Assembly (NCBI GenBank): GCA_903901425.1
Contig: CAIURC010000042.1
Coordinates: 28,770 to 92,769, forward strand
Direction of reading: 5' to 3'
DNA length: 64,000 nt
From: an uncultured Spartobacteria bacterium
GTDB lineage: Bacteria > Verrucomicrobiota > Verrucomicrobiia > Chthoniobacterales > Chthoniobacteraceae
Shown here: positions 16,716 through 24,219 of the stretch, piece by piece
Position numbering within the stretch: the stretch's first letter is position 1
How the letters are laid out: each line of letters begins with the position of its first letter
Notes under the pieces: generated by a model
Told to the model about the DNA's origin: nothing
Seen by the model: the letters and a program-made list of their open reading frames with translations, nothing else
The model's database searches: none
Translations under genes and position numbers: made by a program

Positions 16716-17956
16716 GCGCCGTTCCTCCCGTAAAACTCCAGCTGCTTCCTCACATACCGCGCCCGGCTCAGCCGTCCGCGTCCCTCCAAAGCCCCTGCCG
16801 CATACCGCCGCCTCAGTCCAGGATCCCGGCACCACACCCGCATCCGGCCAGCCATTGGCTCCCACGATCCGTTGGCCTCCAGCAACTCCCCGTCCACACC
16901 GTCCCGGACCACCTCCCGGCATCCGCGCACCCTCCACGCCAGCACCGGCACCCCCATGGCCAACGCCTCCATGACGCTCACAGGCACCCCCTCCCGACGG
17001 CTTGGAAAAACCAGTGCGTCCATCAACGCCAGAACCGGCGCCATGTCTTCCAACTCCCCCGCACGGATCACCCCGGGATGCGCCCAAAACCGGCTACGTT
17101 CCTCCTCTCCGAGGCCGTCTGGATGCAGCGCATCCGGCCCGCCCACAACCAGCAACCGCGCCTCCCCACATTCCCGCGCCACGTCCATGAACGCGCGGGC
17201 CAGACACCCAAACCCCTTAAAACCCGTCCAGCGCCCCACAAACCCGAAAACGCATCCCCCGTTCAACCCCCAGCGGCTTCGCATCCGCTCCACCTCCAGA
17301 CCCGCCATGCTCCCCCGATCGAACCGCGCCAAGTCGCATCCCAGCCCCGCAGAATCCAACACGTCCACCCGGCGTCCCCCCAAGTCCCGGCTGAGAATCC
17401 GCCTGTCGTCCTCGGTCAAAACCAGCACCCGGTCCATCCGCGCCGCGGCACCGCACTCCGCAATCCGCAGCACCCAACGCATCCCTCCCCCGCGCAACGG
17501 GTACCCCAAACCGTGGAAGGTTCCAAAGACCGGGGGCCAACCCACCCGCTTCGCCAGCGCCACACACAGAACCGCAGCGGAAAAATGCGCGTGCACCCAG
17601 TCCGGGGCCAGCCAGTCCACCAGTTCCCGGAGCCGGACAGCGGCCCGGACCTGGCCCAGCAGGTTGAGCCCGCGCGGAATCTCCACCCGGTGCCAATGGA
17701 CCTCGGGCATCCCGCACCCACTGCCCCCCAAACCACCCGCCGCACAGTGCACCTCCCACCCCTCGCCTGCCAGTGCCGGAACCAGTTCCCGGAAAAAACA
17801 CTTGAAACTCTCCCAGCGCGGAATCACCAGCAGCACCCTGCCACGCCCCTTTCCAGAGCCCTTTCCAGAGCCCTTTCCAGAGCCCTTTCCAGGTTCCATC
17901 CCAAGTTCCATCCCAAGTTCCTTTGCATCCCCAGGGCCCCGGGGTTCCCACCGCAT
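16700..17956 (-). CDS. Glycosyltransferase family 4 protein with variable N-terminal repeats
   Basis: A 418-residue GT4-type glycosyltransferase. After a low-complexity head it begins VLLVIPRWESFKCFFRELVPAL, has VHAHFSAAVLC, FGTFHGLGYPL, then the C-terminal Rossmann domain with FGFVGRWTGFKGF, LLVVGGPD and the nucleotide-sugar-binding FPSRREGVPVSVMEALAMGVPVLA. It is related to PglA and WbpU-like enzymes that add the second sugar to an undecaprenyl-linked monosaccharide. The ATG at 17956 has GGAGG seven bases upstream; another ATG at 17974 is possible. The head carries GMELGMEPGKGSGKGSGKG, encoded by two 12-bp tandem repeats. It is the first gene of the seven-gene glycan operon. Confidence 0.9.
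   Translation of the reverse strand: MRWEPRGPGDAKELGMELGMEPGKGSGKGSGKGSGKGRGRVLLVIPRWESFKCFFRELVPALAGEGWEVHCAAGGLGGSGCGMPEVHWHRVEIPRGLNLLGQVRAAVRLRELVDWLAPDWVHAHFSAAVLCVALAKRVGWPPVFGTFHGLGYPLRGGGMRWVLRIAECGAAARMDRVLVLTEDDRRILSRDLGGRRVDVLDSAGLGCDLARFDRGSMAGLEVERMRSRWGLNGGCVFGFVGRWTGFKGFGCLARAFMDVARECGEARLLVVGGPDALHPDGLGEEERSRFWAHPGVIRAGELEDMAPVLALMDALVFPSRREGVPVSVMEALAMGVPVLAWRVRGCREVVRDGVDGELLEANGSWEPMAGRMRVWCRDPGLRRRYAAGALEGRGRLSRARYVRKQLEFYGRNGACTGE
17847..17892. repeat. 12-bp tandem repeat (three copies plus a partial) in the GT4 gene
   Basis: CCCTTTCCAGAG is repeated from 17847, 17859 and 17871, with a fourth copy from 17883 that diverges in its last two bases. It encodes the Gly-Lys-Gly-Ser run in the N-terminal head of the glycosyltransferase. 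Frame is preserved whatever the copy number. Confidence 0.95.
17893..17921. repeat. Second 12-bp tandem repeat next to the first
   Basis: GTTCCATCCCAA occurs twice (17893 and 17905) followed by five bases of a third copy. It encodes the Leu-Gly-Met-Glu repeats just N-terminal of the Gly-Lys-Gly-Ser run. Each repeat copy contains an in-frame ATG, so it also supplies alternative starts. Confidence 0.9.
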
Positions 17957-18008
17957 TTTGAGTCCTCCATTCATCGCACTCCAATCCCCCTTCCTTTTCC
18001 GCCGCCCC

Positions 18009-18034
18009 CCCGTTCAAGGGCCCCGTTCAAGGGC
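18009..18034. repeat. 13-bp direct repeat, two copies, upstream of the glycan operon
   Basis: CCCGTTCAAGGGC occurs twice in tandem in the 249-base gap between the BsuPI gene and the GT4 gene. CCCGTTCAAGGG is nearly self-complementary (CCC/GGG arms), so each copy could be a small hairpin or an operator-like site. The unit is not a multiple of three, as expected outside a gene. I see no other feature in the gap. Confidence 0.8.
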
Positions 18035-18205
18035 CCGGTTTAGGTCCGGTTCAAAATCCTGCCTCTGAGCGGTGGGGGCCGCTCCCGCCAGCGCACCTTT
18101 GCTTGCACCGGCAAAAAACTCCCGCGTGGCCTCCCACTGCACTCCACCATCCAACCATTTCCGGAACCGGGGCGCCATCCGGAGGGACCACGCCCAGAGC
18201 CTCGG

Positions 18206-18754
18206 TCAATCCCCCACACTGAGCACCACACTGGCTCGCACCTTGGGGTGTTCCGGCAGCCAGACCTCCACCCGGTACGCACCGCCGGGCTCCATGTCCC
18301 GCGTGGAGACCTCCGCCTCGTACTCCAAACGTTCCCCGGGGTTCAATGCCACCCAACCGCGCCTTGGCTCGAACCGGCGGTCATCCGACCACGTCTCCAG
18401 CACGCCGCGCCCAGCCTCCACCAACTGCACCTCGATCCGCTGGGAGGAGCCAAACTCCAGCTCGCACATCCGACGACCTCGGTTCCTGAGTCCCACACGG
18501 ACCCGGATCCTGCGGTCCACCCCCAACCGGATCTGGCCAGGTTCAAGACTCAGGGTCATCTCCAAGTCGCTCAATCCGGAGGCCGGTTTCTGCGCCACGA
18601 TCCGGGATTCGCCCCGCTTCCTCCAACCATTCCAGCATCCCAACCATCCGTTCCCTGCGGAATCCGCACAGGCAGCGCTGCCGGCCAAAAAAAGAAAGAA
18701 AACGTACCCGGCAATTTCCTGCCCCCTGCGGAATGCCGAATTCAAAACGCCCAT
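18206..18754 (-). CDS. Secreted BsuPI-domain protein
   Basis: A 182-residue protein with an N-terminal hydrophobic segment (about 15-30, GYVFFLFLAGSAACA) and a C-terminal BsuPI-like beta sandwich (about 65-180). The domain shows RRIRVRVGLRNRG, then QRIEVQLVEAGRGVLETWSDDRRF and a NPGERLEYEAEV stretch, the order found in the intracellular proteinase inhibitor family. Here the domain is exported, so the name is structural and inhibition of a protease is not implied. It precedes the glycan operon on the same strand with a 249-base gap and diverges from the SecD-head-like gene with 62 bases between starts. Role unknown. Confidence 0.7.
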   Translation of the reverse strand: MGVLNSAFRRGQEIAGYVFFLFLAGSAACADSAGNGWLGCWNGWRKRGESRIVAQKPASGLSDLEMTLSLEPGQIRLGVDRRIRVRVGLRNRGRRMCELEFGSSQRIEVQLVEAGRGVLETWSDDRRFEPRRGWVALNPGERLEYEAEVSTRDMEPGGAYRVEVWLPEHPKVRASVVLSVGD

Positions 18755-18816
18755 GCCCCTCTTATTCCCGCCCGTTCGCTGGTTGCAAATCGGTTTTCAT
18801 CCGCAAAGATGGCTCC

Positions 18817-19302
18817 ATGAAACTCGTGCGCACGTTTTTCCCCCTGCTCCTCTGCCTTTCCGCTCTCGGCATGGCCCGACGCGCCCCGGTCAACCTCCGG
18901 TTTCATCTTGAGGGCAACCCCCAGGATGGGGCGCCCTTCCTTGTTCCCGTCACGTTCCAACCGGGAGATGTCCGTGGAGTGGTCGAAAAAATGCCCATCC
19001 TCACCGAGCGCGACGTGGCGGCGGTCCATCCCGTCAAAACCGGAGACGGCTCCTACGGATGCGTGTTTCAGTTTGATGCCATGGGCAGTCTCCGGCTCAA
19101 AACCGCCACTGGCTCCCATATGGGCGCCCGGATGGTGGCATTCGTCGGCGACAAAACCGGATTCCGCCAGCAGGGCCAGTGGATTGTGGACAAGCCCATT
19201 CAGGATGGCCTGATCTGGATTCAGAAGGGGTTCACCGAAAAGGAAATCGAGGCGCTCAAGAAGCACTACCGACTCATCGGGCACACGGCCAAACCCCGGT
19301 AG
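18817..19302 (+). CDS. Small secreted protein resembling the SecD P1-head domain
   Basis: A 161-residue protein with a signal peptide (MKLVRTFFPLLLCLSALGMA). The remainder resembles the P1-head subdomain of SecD/SecDF: a FQFDAMGSLRLKTATGSHMG stretch like the family's F.ld..Ga..f...T....G, then a strand ending in GQWIVDKPIQDG, and IWIQKGFTEKEIEALKK, which matches the G.FteeEa..L end. No membrane helices follow, so it cannot be a translocase. The ATG at 18817 directly precedes the signal peptide and is preferred to an in-frame start 84 bases earlier. It is followed two bases later by the AEC transporter gene. Function is unknown; the similarity is by eye. Confidence 0.6.
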   Translation: MKLVRTFFPLLLCLSALGMARRAPVNLRFHLEGNPQDGAPFLVPVTFQPGDVRGVVEKMPILTERDVAAVHPVKTGDGSYGCVFQFDAMGSLRLKTATGSHMGARMVAFVGDKTGFRQQGQWIVDKPIQDGLIWIQKGFTEKEIEALKKHYRLIGHTAKPR

Positions 19303-19304
19303 CC

Positions 19305-20282
19305 ATGGACCCTTTGCAGACGGGGTTTCTTCCCCTGCTCGCGGCCGTTGCCCCTGTGTTTCTCATCCTCGGACTCGGCTATGGGATGCGGAGGATAGGC
19401 TGGCTCACCGAGGAGGCCGACAGCTCCCTGATGCGGGTGATTGTCAACCTGCTCTACCCCTGCCTCATCCTCGACACCATCTTGGGAAACCGGGCCTTCG
19501 ACAACCCCCAGAACCTTTTTTTGGCGCCGCTCTCCGGGTTTTTTACCGTCTGCCTCGGATACGCCGTCAGCTGGTGGGCAGCGCCCTGTTTTGGAATCCA
19601 CCAGCCCGCCATGCGGCGCACCTTCGCGTTTGCCACTGGCCTGTACAACTACGGGTATGTCCCCCTGCCGCTGATCCAAAAATTCTTTGACCCTGAAACC
19701 ACTGCGGTCCTGTTTATCCACAACGTGGGGGTGGAAACCGCGCTCTGGACTGCCGGCCTGTTTCTACTCCGAGGCCCAGACCAACCGGGCACGGGCGCGC
19801 TCTGGCGCAGGATCCTGAATGTGCCGCTCCTGGCCATCGCTGCAGCACTGACCCTGCATTTTTTGAATGCCAGAGTCTGGCTCCCTCCGTTTGCTACCCA
19901 AGCCGTACACAGCCTTGGTGCCGCCGCCATTCCCATGGGCCTGCTCCTAACTGGCGCCACATTTGCCGACCAGATGGGTTCGCTCTCCTCGGAACGCCCC
20001 TGGAGCACCGACTCGGGTTCGATCCTTCTCCGGCTCGGCCTTCTTCCCGCACTCATGCTCCTGGTCGCCCGATGGGCTCCCTGTCCGGTGGAACTGCGCC
20101 GGGTCATGCTGGTGCAAGCGGCGATGCCCTGTGCAGTCATCCCGGTCCTCCTGAGCCGCCACTATGGCGGCCAGCCCGGGCTCGCCATGCGCATCGTGCT
20201 GGCGACCTCCGCGCTCGGGTTTTTCACCATCCCGTTCTGGCTCCAAAAAGGCGCCCAGTGGATTCCCGGAATCGCCCGCTAA
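19305..20282 (+). CDS. AEC-family (auxin efflux carrier-like) transporter
   Basis: A 325-residue integral membrane protein with about ten hydrophobic segments. It begins with PVFLILGLGYGMRRIGWL, the normal AEC start, followed by VIVNLLYPCLILDTIL (second helix with the conserved Pro), GLYNYGYVPLPL in the middle, and PMGLLLTGATFAD and AAMPCAVIPVLLSRHYGG in the second half. Bacterial AEC proteins export or exchange small organic acids or malonate; the substrate cannot be read here. The ATG at 19305 lies two bases after the preceding stop. The gene converges with the dicarboxylate symporter gene, and the two stop codons overlap by a few bases. Confidence 0.88.
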   Translation: MDPLQTGFLPLLAAVAPVFLILGLGYGMRRIGWLTEEADSSLMRVIVNLLYPCLILDTILGNRAFDNPQNLFLAPLSGFFTVCLGYAVSWWAAPCFGIHQPAMRRTFAFATGLYNYGYVPLPLIQKFFDPETTAVLFIHNVGVETALWTAGLFLLRGPDQPGTGALWRRILNVPLLAIAAALTLHFLNARVWLPPFATQAVHSLGAAAIPMGLLLTGATFADQMGSLSSERPWSTDSGSILLRLGLLPALMLLVARWAPCPVELRRVMLVQAAMPCAVIPVLLSRHYGGQPGLAMRIVLATSALGFFTIPFWLQKGAQWIPGIAR

Positions 20283-21544
20283 TCCGGACTGGCCGCCTCC
20301 AGCCTGCGCCGCAGTTCTGCCGCCCCGAGTTCGCCCTCCCACCGGCTCACCACCACCGTCGCAACCGCGTTCCCCACCAAGTTGGTCAGTGCCCGGCACT
20401 CGCTCATGAACCGGTCCACCCCCACCAGAAGCGCCATGCCCTCCACCGGAATCCCGGGCACGGCCTGCAACGTGGCTGCCAGCGCCACGAAGCCCGCTCC
20501 GGTCACCCCGCTTGCTCCTTTTGAAGCCACCATGGCCACCAGAAGCAACGCCACCTGTTCCCGGAGTCCCAACGGAATGTCCATCGCCTGCGCCAGAAAC
20601 ACCGCCGCCATGGTCATATAGATGTTCGTCCCGTCCAGGTTGAAGCTGTATCCCGTGGGAACCACCAGCCCAACCGTTGCCGGGCTGCAGCCGAGCCCCT
20701 CCAGTTTCCGCATCAACCCTGGCAATGCCGTTTCACTCGAACTGGTCCCCAGAACCAGCATGAGTTCTTCCCTGAGGTAGCGCACCAACTTGAACACGGA
20801 AAACCCCGCCCACAACCCGATGCCTCCAAGCACCACCCCCACAAACAAGGCGGAAGTGAGGTAAAAGCCCGCCATCAACTTCAACAACCGGTTCAGCGAA
20901 CCGAAGCCATACGCCCCCACCGTGAATGCCATCGCGCCAAATGCCCCCAACGGCGCCAGCCTCACCACCAAACCCAGAATCCGGAAAAAAAATTCCCCGC
21001 CGAGCCTGACTCCCGCCACAATCCGCTGGCCCGCCTCGCCCATGCCCTGCACCGCAAGCGCGCTCAAGACCGAAATGAGCAGCACCTGCAAAAGGTCCCC
21101 CCTCCCAAACGCATCCACAAACGTGTTTGGAATCACATTCAGCAAATACTCCGAAACCCCCAGTTTGCCGGCAGCACCTGCGTAAGCGGAAACCTTGGCC
21201 GAATCCAAGGTCCTGGGGTCCGCATGAAACCCCTGTCCCGGCTGGAGCAGGTTCACAACGCCCAGTCCGAGCACCAGCGCCACGGTGGACACCACCTCAA
21301 AGTAGAGCAGGGTGCGCCCGCCGACCCTGCCCAGGCGCCTGAGGTCCACCACCGACCCCACCCCGTGGACCACGGTGCAGAAAACCACGGGAGCGATCCC
21401 CAGCTTCACCAGTTTGACAAAACCGTCTCCGAGAGGCTTGAGCCCGGCTCCAAACGCCGGCCAGAGCCCCCCAACGCACACCCCAAGCACGGCTCCGATC
21501 AACACCTGCACATACAGCGACCGCAACAAGGCTCCGCGATTCAT
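20279..21544 (-). CDS. Dicarboxylate/amino acid:cation symporter (DAACS, GltP/DctA-like)
   Basis: A 421-residue symporter of the DAACS family. It has the helical-hairpin-1 signature GTSSSETALPGLM, the TM7 motif NLDGTNIYMTMAA, the SKGASGVTGAGFVALAATL hairpin-2 region and VDRFMSECRALTNLVGNAVATVV, where the Arg and Asp contact the substrate carboxylates. It imports C4-dicarboxylates or acidic amino acids with sodium or protons. The TM8 residues DRFMSECRAL favour dicarboxylate or glutamate use, but I cannot choose. The start at 21544 faces a divergent region with 9-bp repeat arrays and the phosphoribosyltransferase gene. Confidence 0.92.
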   Translation of the reverse strand: MNRGALLRSLYVQVLIGAVLGVCVGGLWPAFGAGLKPLGDGFVKLVKLGIAPVVFCTVVHGVGSVVDLRRLGRVGGRTLLYFEVVSTVALVLGLGVVNLLQPGQGFHADPRTLDSAKVSAYAGAAGKLGVSEYLLNVIPNTFVDAFGRGDLLQVLLISVLSALAVQGMGEAGQRIVAGVRLGGEFFFRILGLVVRLAPLGAFGAMAFTVGAYGFGSLNRLLKLMAGFYLTSALFVGVVLGGIGLWAGFSVFKLVRYLREELMLVLGTSSSETALPGLMRKLEGLGCSPATVGLVVPTGYSFNLDGTNIYMTMAAVFLAQAMDIPLGLREQVALLLVAMVASKGASGVTGAGFVALAATLQAVPGIPVEGMALLVGVDRFMSECRALTNLVGNAVATVVVSRWEGELGAAELRRRLEAASPD

Positions 21545-21634
21545 CCCCGATTAATCCACCGCAGAATCCCCGGTGCAAAGGGTTTTTCCATCCCCCGCAC
21601 CCCCGGGAACACCGGCTTTTGCGTACCTGTTTTT

Positions 21635-22618
21635 GTGAAAACACACGATCCAACCCCCAAGGACTGGAACCCCACCCCTCATGGACCTCATGGACCTCAT
21701 GGACCTCATGGACCTCATGGACCTCATGGACCTCATGGACCTCATGGACCTCATGGACCTCATGAAGCCCCAGCCCCCTCTGAAGTCCATCAAGTCCATC
21801 AAGTCCATCAAGTCGATCCCCCCCAACACCTCGGCCCCGGCCTTGGCCCTGAAGCCCACCGGGACCACCGGGACCACCGGGACCACCGGGACCACTGGCA
21901 CACCGGATGGCCGGCATTCGAAAACCGCTCCCAAGCCGGCCGGCAACTGGCCCGGGCTCTGGGCAGGCAACCCGCCGGAACCATCACCCTCGGACTGACC
22001 CGGGGCGGAATGCCCGTGGCCGCCGAGGCGGCACGGCTCCTCGGCACGCCCCTGGACCTCTGCGCCGTCCGGAAAATCGGCTCCCCAAACAACCCCGAGC
22101 TGGCCCTCGGCGCCGTGGCCTCCGGAGGAATCCGCATTTTCAACACCGATCTGGCAGCCGCACTCGGCGTGAGTCCAACCGGTCTGCAAGACGCCGCACA
22201 GGCACAGGAAACTGAACTGGAACGGGTGGAAACCGCCTGCCGGGCGGGCTGGCCCAGCCTGGATCTGGTTGGCAAACCCGCTTTGCTCGTGGACGACGGG
22301 GTGGCCACCGGAGCCACGCTGCGGGCTGCCGCCGCCTCTGTCCGGGCCAGGGGCGCCAGCCGCGTCACCATTGCCGCACCTGCCGCACCGGCAGAAGTCC
22401 TGCCGGCACTGCGGACCGCCGCGGATGCCGTGCTGGTCCTGATCACCCCGGAGCCTTTCCTGGGCGTCGGCGCCTGTTACCGGGAGTTCCCCCAGGTCCC
22501 CAGCGGCGAGGTGGCACGGCTCCTGGAAGAGTCCAGAACCGCAGCGCCCGCCTGGACACGGGGCCGATCCCCGGAAAACGCCCGGCCCGCCACCGTTCAT
22601 TCTCCTGAGGCGCCATGA
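21635..22618 (+). CDS. Phosphoribosyltransferase-domain protein, start unresolved, repeat-rich N-terminus
   Basis: The recognisable part starts near 21917 (FENRSQAGRQLARALG) and holds GLTRGGMPVAAEAARLLG, VRKIGSPNNPELALGAVA and the PRPP-binding loop LLVDDGVATGATLRAA; this is the type I phosphoribosyltransferase fold often seen as a stand-alone protein. The frame is open far upstream and encodes (His-Gly-Pro)9, a His-Gln-Val and a His-Arg-Asp repeat, because all three 9-bp arrays are in frame. No ATG lies in frame between the symporter start and residue MPVAAEAA. The GTG at 21635 is the nearest plausible start but has no clear ribosome-binding site. The stop overlaps the GroEL start (ATGA). Substrate unknown; the enzyme may act on bases or on phosphoribosyl-linked groups. 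Confidence 0.7.
   Translation: MKTHDPTPKDWNPTPHGPHGPHGPHGPHGPHGPHGPHGPHGPHEAPAPSEVHQVHQVHQVDPPQHLGPGLGPEAHRDHRDHRDHRDHWHTGWPAFENRSQAGRQLARALGRQPAGTITLGLTRGGMPVAAEAARLLGTPLDLCAVRKIGSPNNPELALGAVASGGIRIFNTDLAAALGVSPTGLQDAAQAQETELERVETACRAGWPSLDLVGKPALLVDDGVATGATLRAAAASVRARGASRVTIAAPAAPAEVLPALRTAADAVLVLITPEPFLGVGACYREFPQVPSGEVARLLEESRTAAPAWTRGRSPENARPATVHSPEAP
21681..21761. repeat. Nine perfect 9-bp repeats, unit ATGGACCTC
   Basis: Nine uninterrupted copies, from 21681 to 21761, preceded by a partial copy (CCTC). In the forward frame of the phosphoribosyltransferase it encodes His-Gly-Pro; in another forward frame Met-Asp-Leu; on the reverse strand His-Glu-Val. Its reverse complement pairs imperfectly with the array at 21783. 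Confidence 0.98.
21783..21818. repeat. Four 9-bp repeats, unit AAGTCCATC
   Basis: Three perfect copies and a fourth with one mismatch (AAGTCGATC). The reverse complement of the unit, GATGGACTT, matches CATGGACCT of the neighbouring array at seven of nine positions, so the two arrays form an imperfect inverted repeat. Confidence 0.95.
21861..21896. repeat. Four 9-bp repeats, unit GGGACCACC
   Basis: Three perfect copies and a fourth ending ACT, preceded by a partial copy. The array finishes about 20 bases before the first conserved residues of the phosphoribosyltransferase domain and encodes His-Arg-Asp in that frame. Confidence 0.95.
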
Positions 22619-24219
22619 AATCCGTCCTCTTCCACGAAAAAGCCCGGGAAGCCGTTCTGCGCGGTGCAACCGCACTGTCCGACGTCATCCGGGTCACCCT
22701 GGGTCCAAGGGCCCGCTGCGTTCTGATCGGCAGAAAATGGGGGGCGCCATTCGCCTGCAACGATGGGGTGGCCATTGCCAAGGAATTTTCGCTGCCAGAC
22801 CCGGTGGAAAACCTCGGCGCACAGTTCCTCCGCCAGGCGGCTGAACGCACCGCAGAGAGGGTCGGAGACGGCACGAGCACCGCCACCCTTCTTGCGCACA
22901 CGCTGTTTGCGGAGGGCATCCGGAACATGGCCGCGGGGGCCAGTCCGGTGGGGATCCGCCGGGGCTTGGAAAGGGGCCTGGCCGCGGCTCTGGCGAGCCT
23001 CTCCGCATTGAGCCGGAAACTGGAAAGCCGCGTTGAAAAGGCGCAGGTGGCAGCACTCTCGGCCCACAACGATCCGGGGATGGGAAACCTGGTGGCTGAG
23101 GCCCTCGAACGGGTTGGAGCGGAGGGCGCTGTCACCGTCGAAGAGTCCCGCACCACGGAAACCAGCCTGGAGGTGGTCGAGGGGCTGCGGTTCCCGCGCG
23201 GCTACATCTCGCCCTATTTTGTCACCGACCCGGGCCGGATGCAGGCCGTGCTGGAACAACCAGCCGTGCTGCTGGCGGACCGCAGGGTTTCCCGGATGAA
23301 CGATCTGCTTCCGGTGCTTGAGACCCTGGCCCGGGAGAACCGCCCCCTGTTGCTGATCGCCGAGGAGGTGGAGGGCGATGCCCTCGCCACCCTTGTGGTC
23401 AACAAACTGCGCGGCACACTGAGCATTGCTGCCGCACGCGCACCCGAGTTCGGAGACCGCCGCCGGGCGTTTCTGGAGGACATGGCCCTCCTGACCGGGG
23501 CGCGCTTGGTCTGTGAGGAGGCCGGAATGACCCTTGAAAAAACTGGCCCCGAACATTTGGGAACGGTCCGCCGTGCGGTTCTGGACCGGGAATCCACCAC
23601 GCTGGTGGGGGGGGGCGGGGCCCGCGAACAGATCGAGGCCCGGTGCGCCCAACTGCGCCAGATGTCCCAGGAAACCGGTTCGGAATACGACCGTGAAAAA
23701 CTTCAGGACCGGCTCGCCCGGCTCCAAGGCGGGGTGGCCGTGATCCGGGTGGGTGCCCCGTCGGAAGCCGAAATGCTTAGCCGGAAAGAGGCGTTTGAGG
23801 ATGCCGTACACGCCACCAAGGCGGCCCTGAGCGAGGGGGTGGTGCCCGGGGGCGGACTGGCCCTGTTGCGGACACTGCCCGCGGTGCGCGAGGAGGCCGA
23901 GCGGTGCGAGGGCGACGCACGCACAGGAGTCAAAATCTTGGAAACCGCGCTCGAGGCGCCCGCCCGCCAGATTGCCGCCAACTCGGGGGCGGATCCGGGC
24001 GTTGTGGTTTCCCGGATGCTGGAGGGCCCCCTGGGGTTCGATGCGACGCGCGGCACGTTTACCGACCTCGCCGCAGCCGGCATCCTGGATCCCACCCGGG
24101 TGGTCCGGGTGGCGCTCGAAAACGCGGTTTCGGTGGCGGGCACGCTCCTGTTCACCGAAGCCACCCTCACGGAAATTCCGGAACGCCCGAAGGCGTCCGA
24201 CACCCCGGATCTGGAATGA
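22615..24219 (+). CDS. groL: Chaperonin GroEL (Cpn60) paralogue without adjacent groES
   Basis: A 534-residue group I chaperonin. The ATPase residues are kept: Asp50 in NDGVAIA, the GDGTSTATLL loop with Asp85, and the aspartate in FEDAVHATKAALSEGVVPGGG. The apical domain has GYISPYF, LLPVLETLA and RAPEFGDRR, so it should bind substrates and a GroES partner. It lacks the C-terminal Gly-Gly-Met tail and ends KASDTPDLE. No groES precedes it; instead a phosphoribosyltransferase overlaps its start and a pseudopilin gene overlaps its stop, each by 4 bp. This suggests a specialised second chaperonin serving the genes around it. Main-chaperonin function is less likely because of the context and divergent positions such as SALSRKLES. 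Confidence 0.93.
   Translation: MKSVLFHEKAREAVLRGATALSDVIRVTLGPRARCVLIGRKWGAPFACNDGVAIAKEFSLPDPVENLGAQFLRQAAERTAERVGDGTSTATLLAHTLFAEGIRNMAAGASPVGIRRGLERGLAAALASLSALSRKLESRVEKAQVAALSAHNDPGMGNLVAEALERVGAEGAVTVEESRTTETSLEVVEGLRFPRGYISPYFVTDPGRMQAVLEQPAVLLADRRVSRMNDLLPVLETLARENRPLLLIAEEVEGDALATLVVNKLRGTLSIAAARAPEFGDRRRAFLEDMALLTGARLVCEEAGMTLEKTGPEHLGTVRRAVLDRESTTLVGGGGAREQIEARCAQLRQMSQETGSEYDREKLQDRLARLQGGVAVIRVGAPSEAEMLSRKEAFEDAVHATKAALSEGVVPGGGLALLRTLPAVREEAERCEGDARTGVKILETALEAPARQIAANSGADPGVVVSRMLEGPLGFDATRGTFTDLAAAGILDPTRVVRVALENAVSVAGTLLFTEATLTEIPERPKASDTPDLE

Noticed and set aside
9295..18754. Recent horizontal acquisition of the glycan operon
   Set aside because: No mobile-element remnants, flanking repeats or tRNA are visible and base composition looks similar by eye; composition analysis was not possible.
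21677..21900. Possible CRISPR array
   Set aside because: The 9-bp units are head-to-tail with no spacers; these are microsatellites.
21681..21998. A + strand frame beginning with repeated Met-Asp-Leu
   Set aside because: It is the 9-bp array read in a frame other than that of the phosphoribosyltransferase and has no domain.
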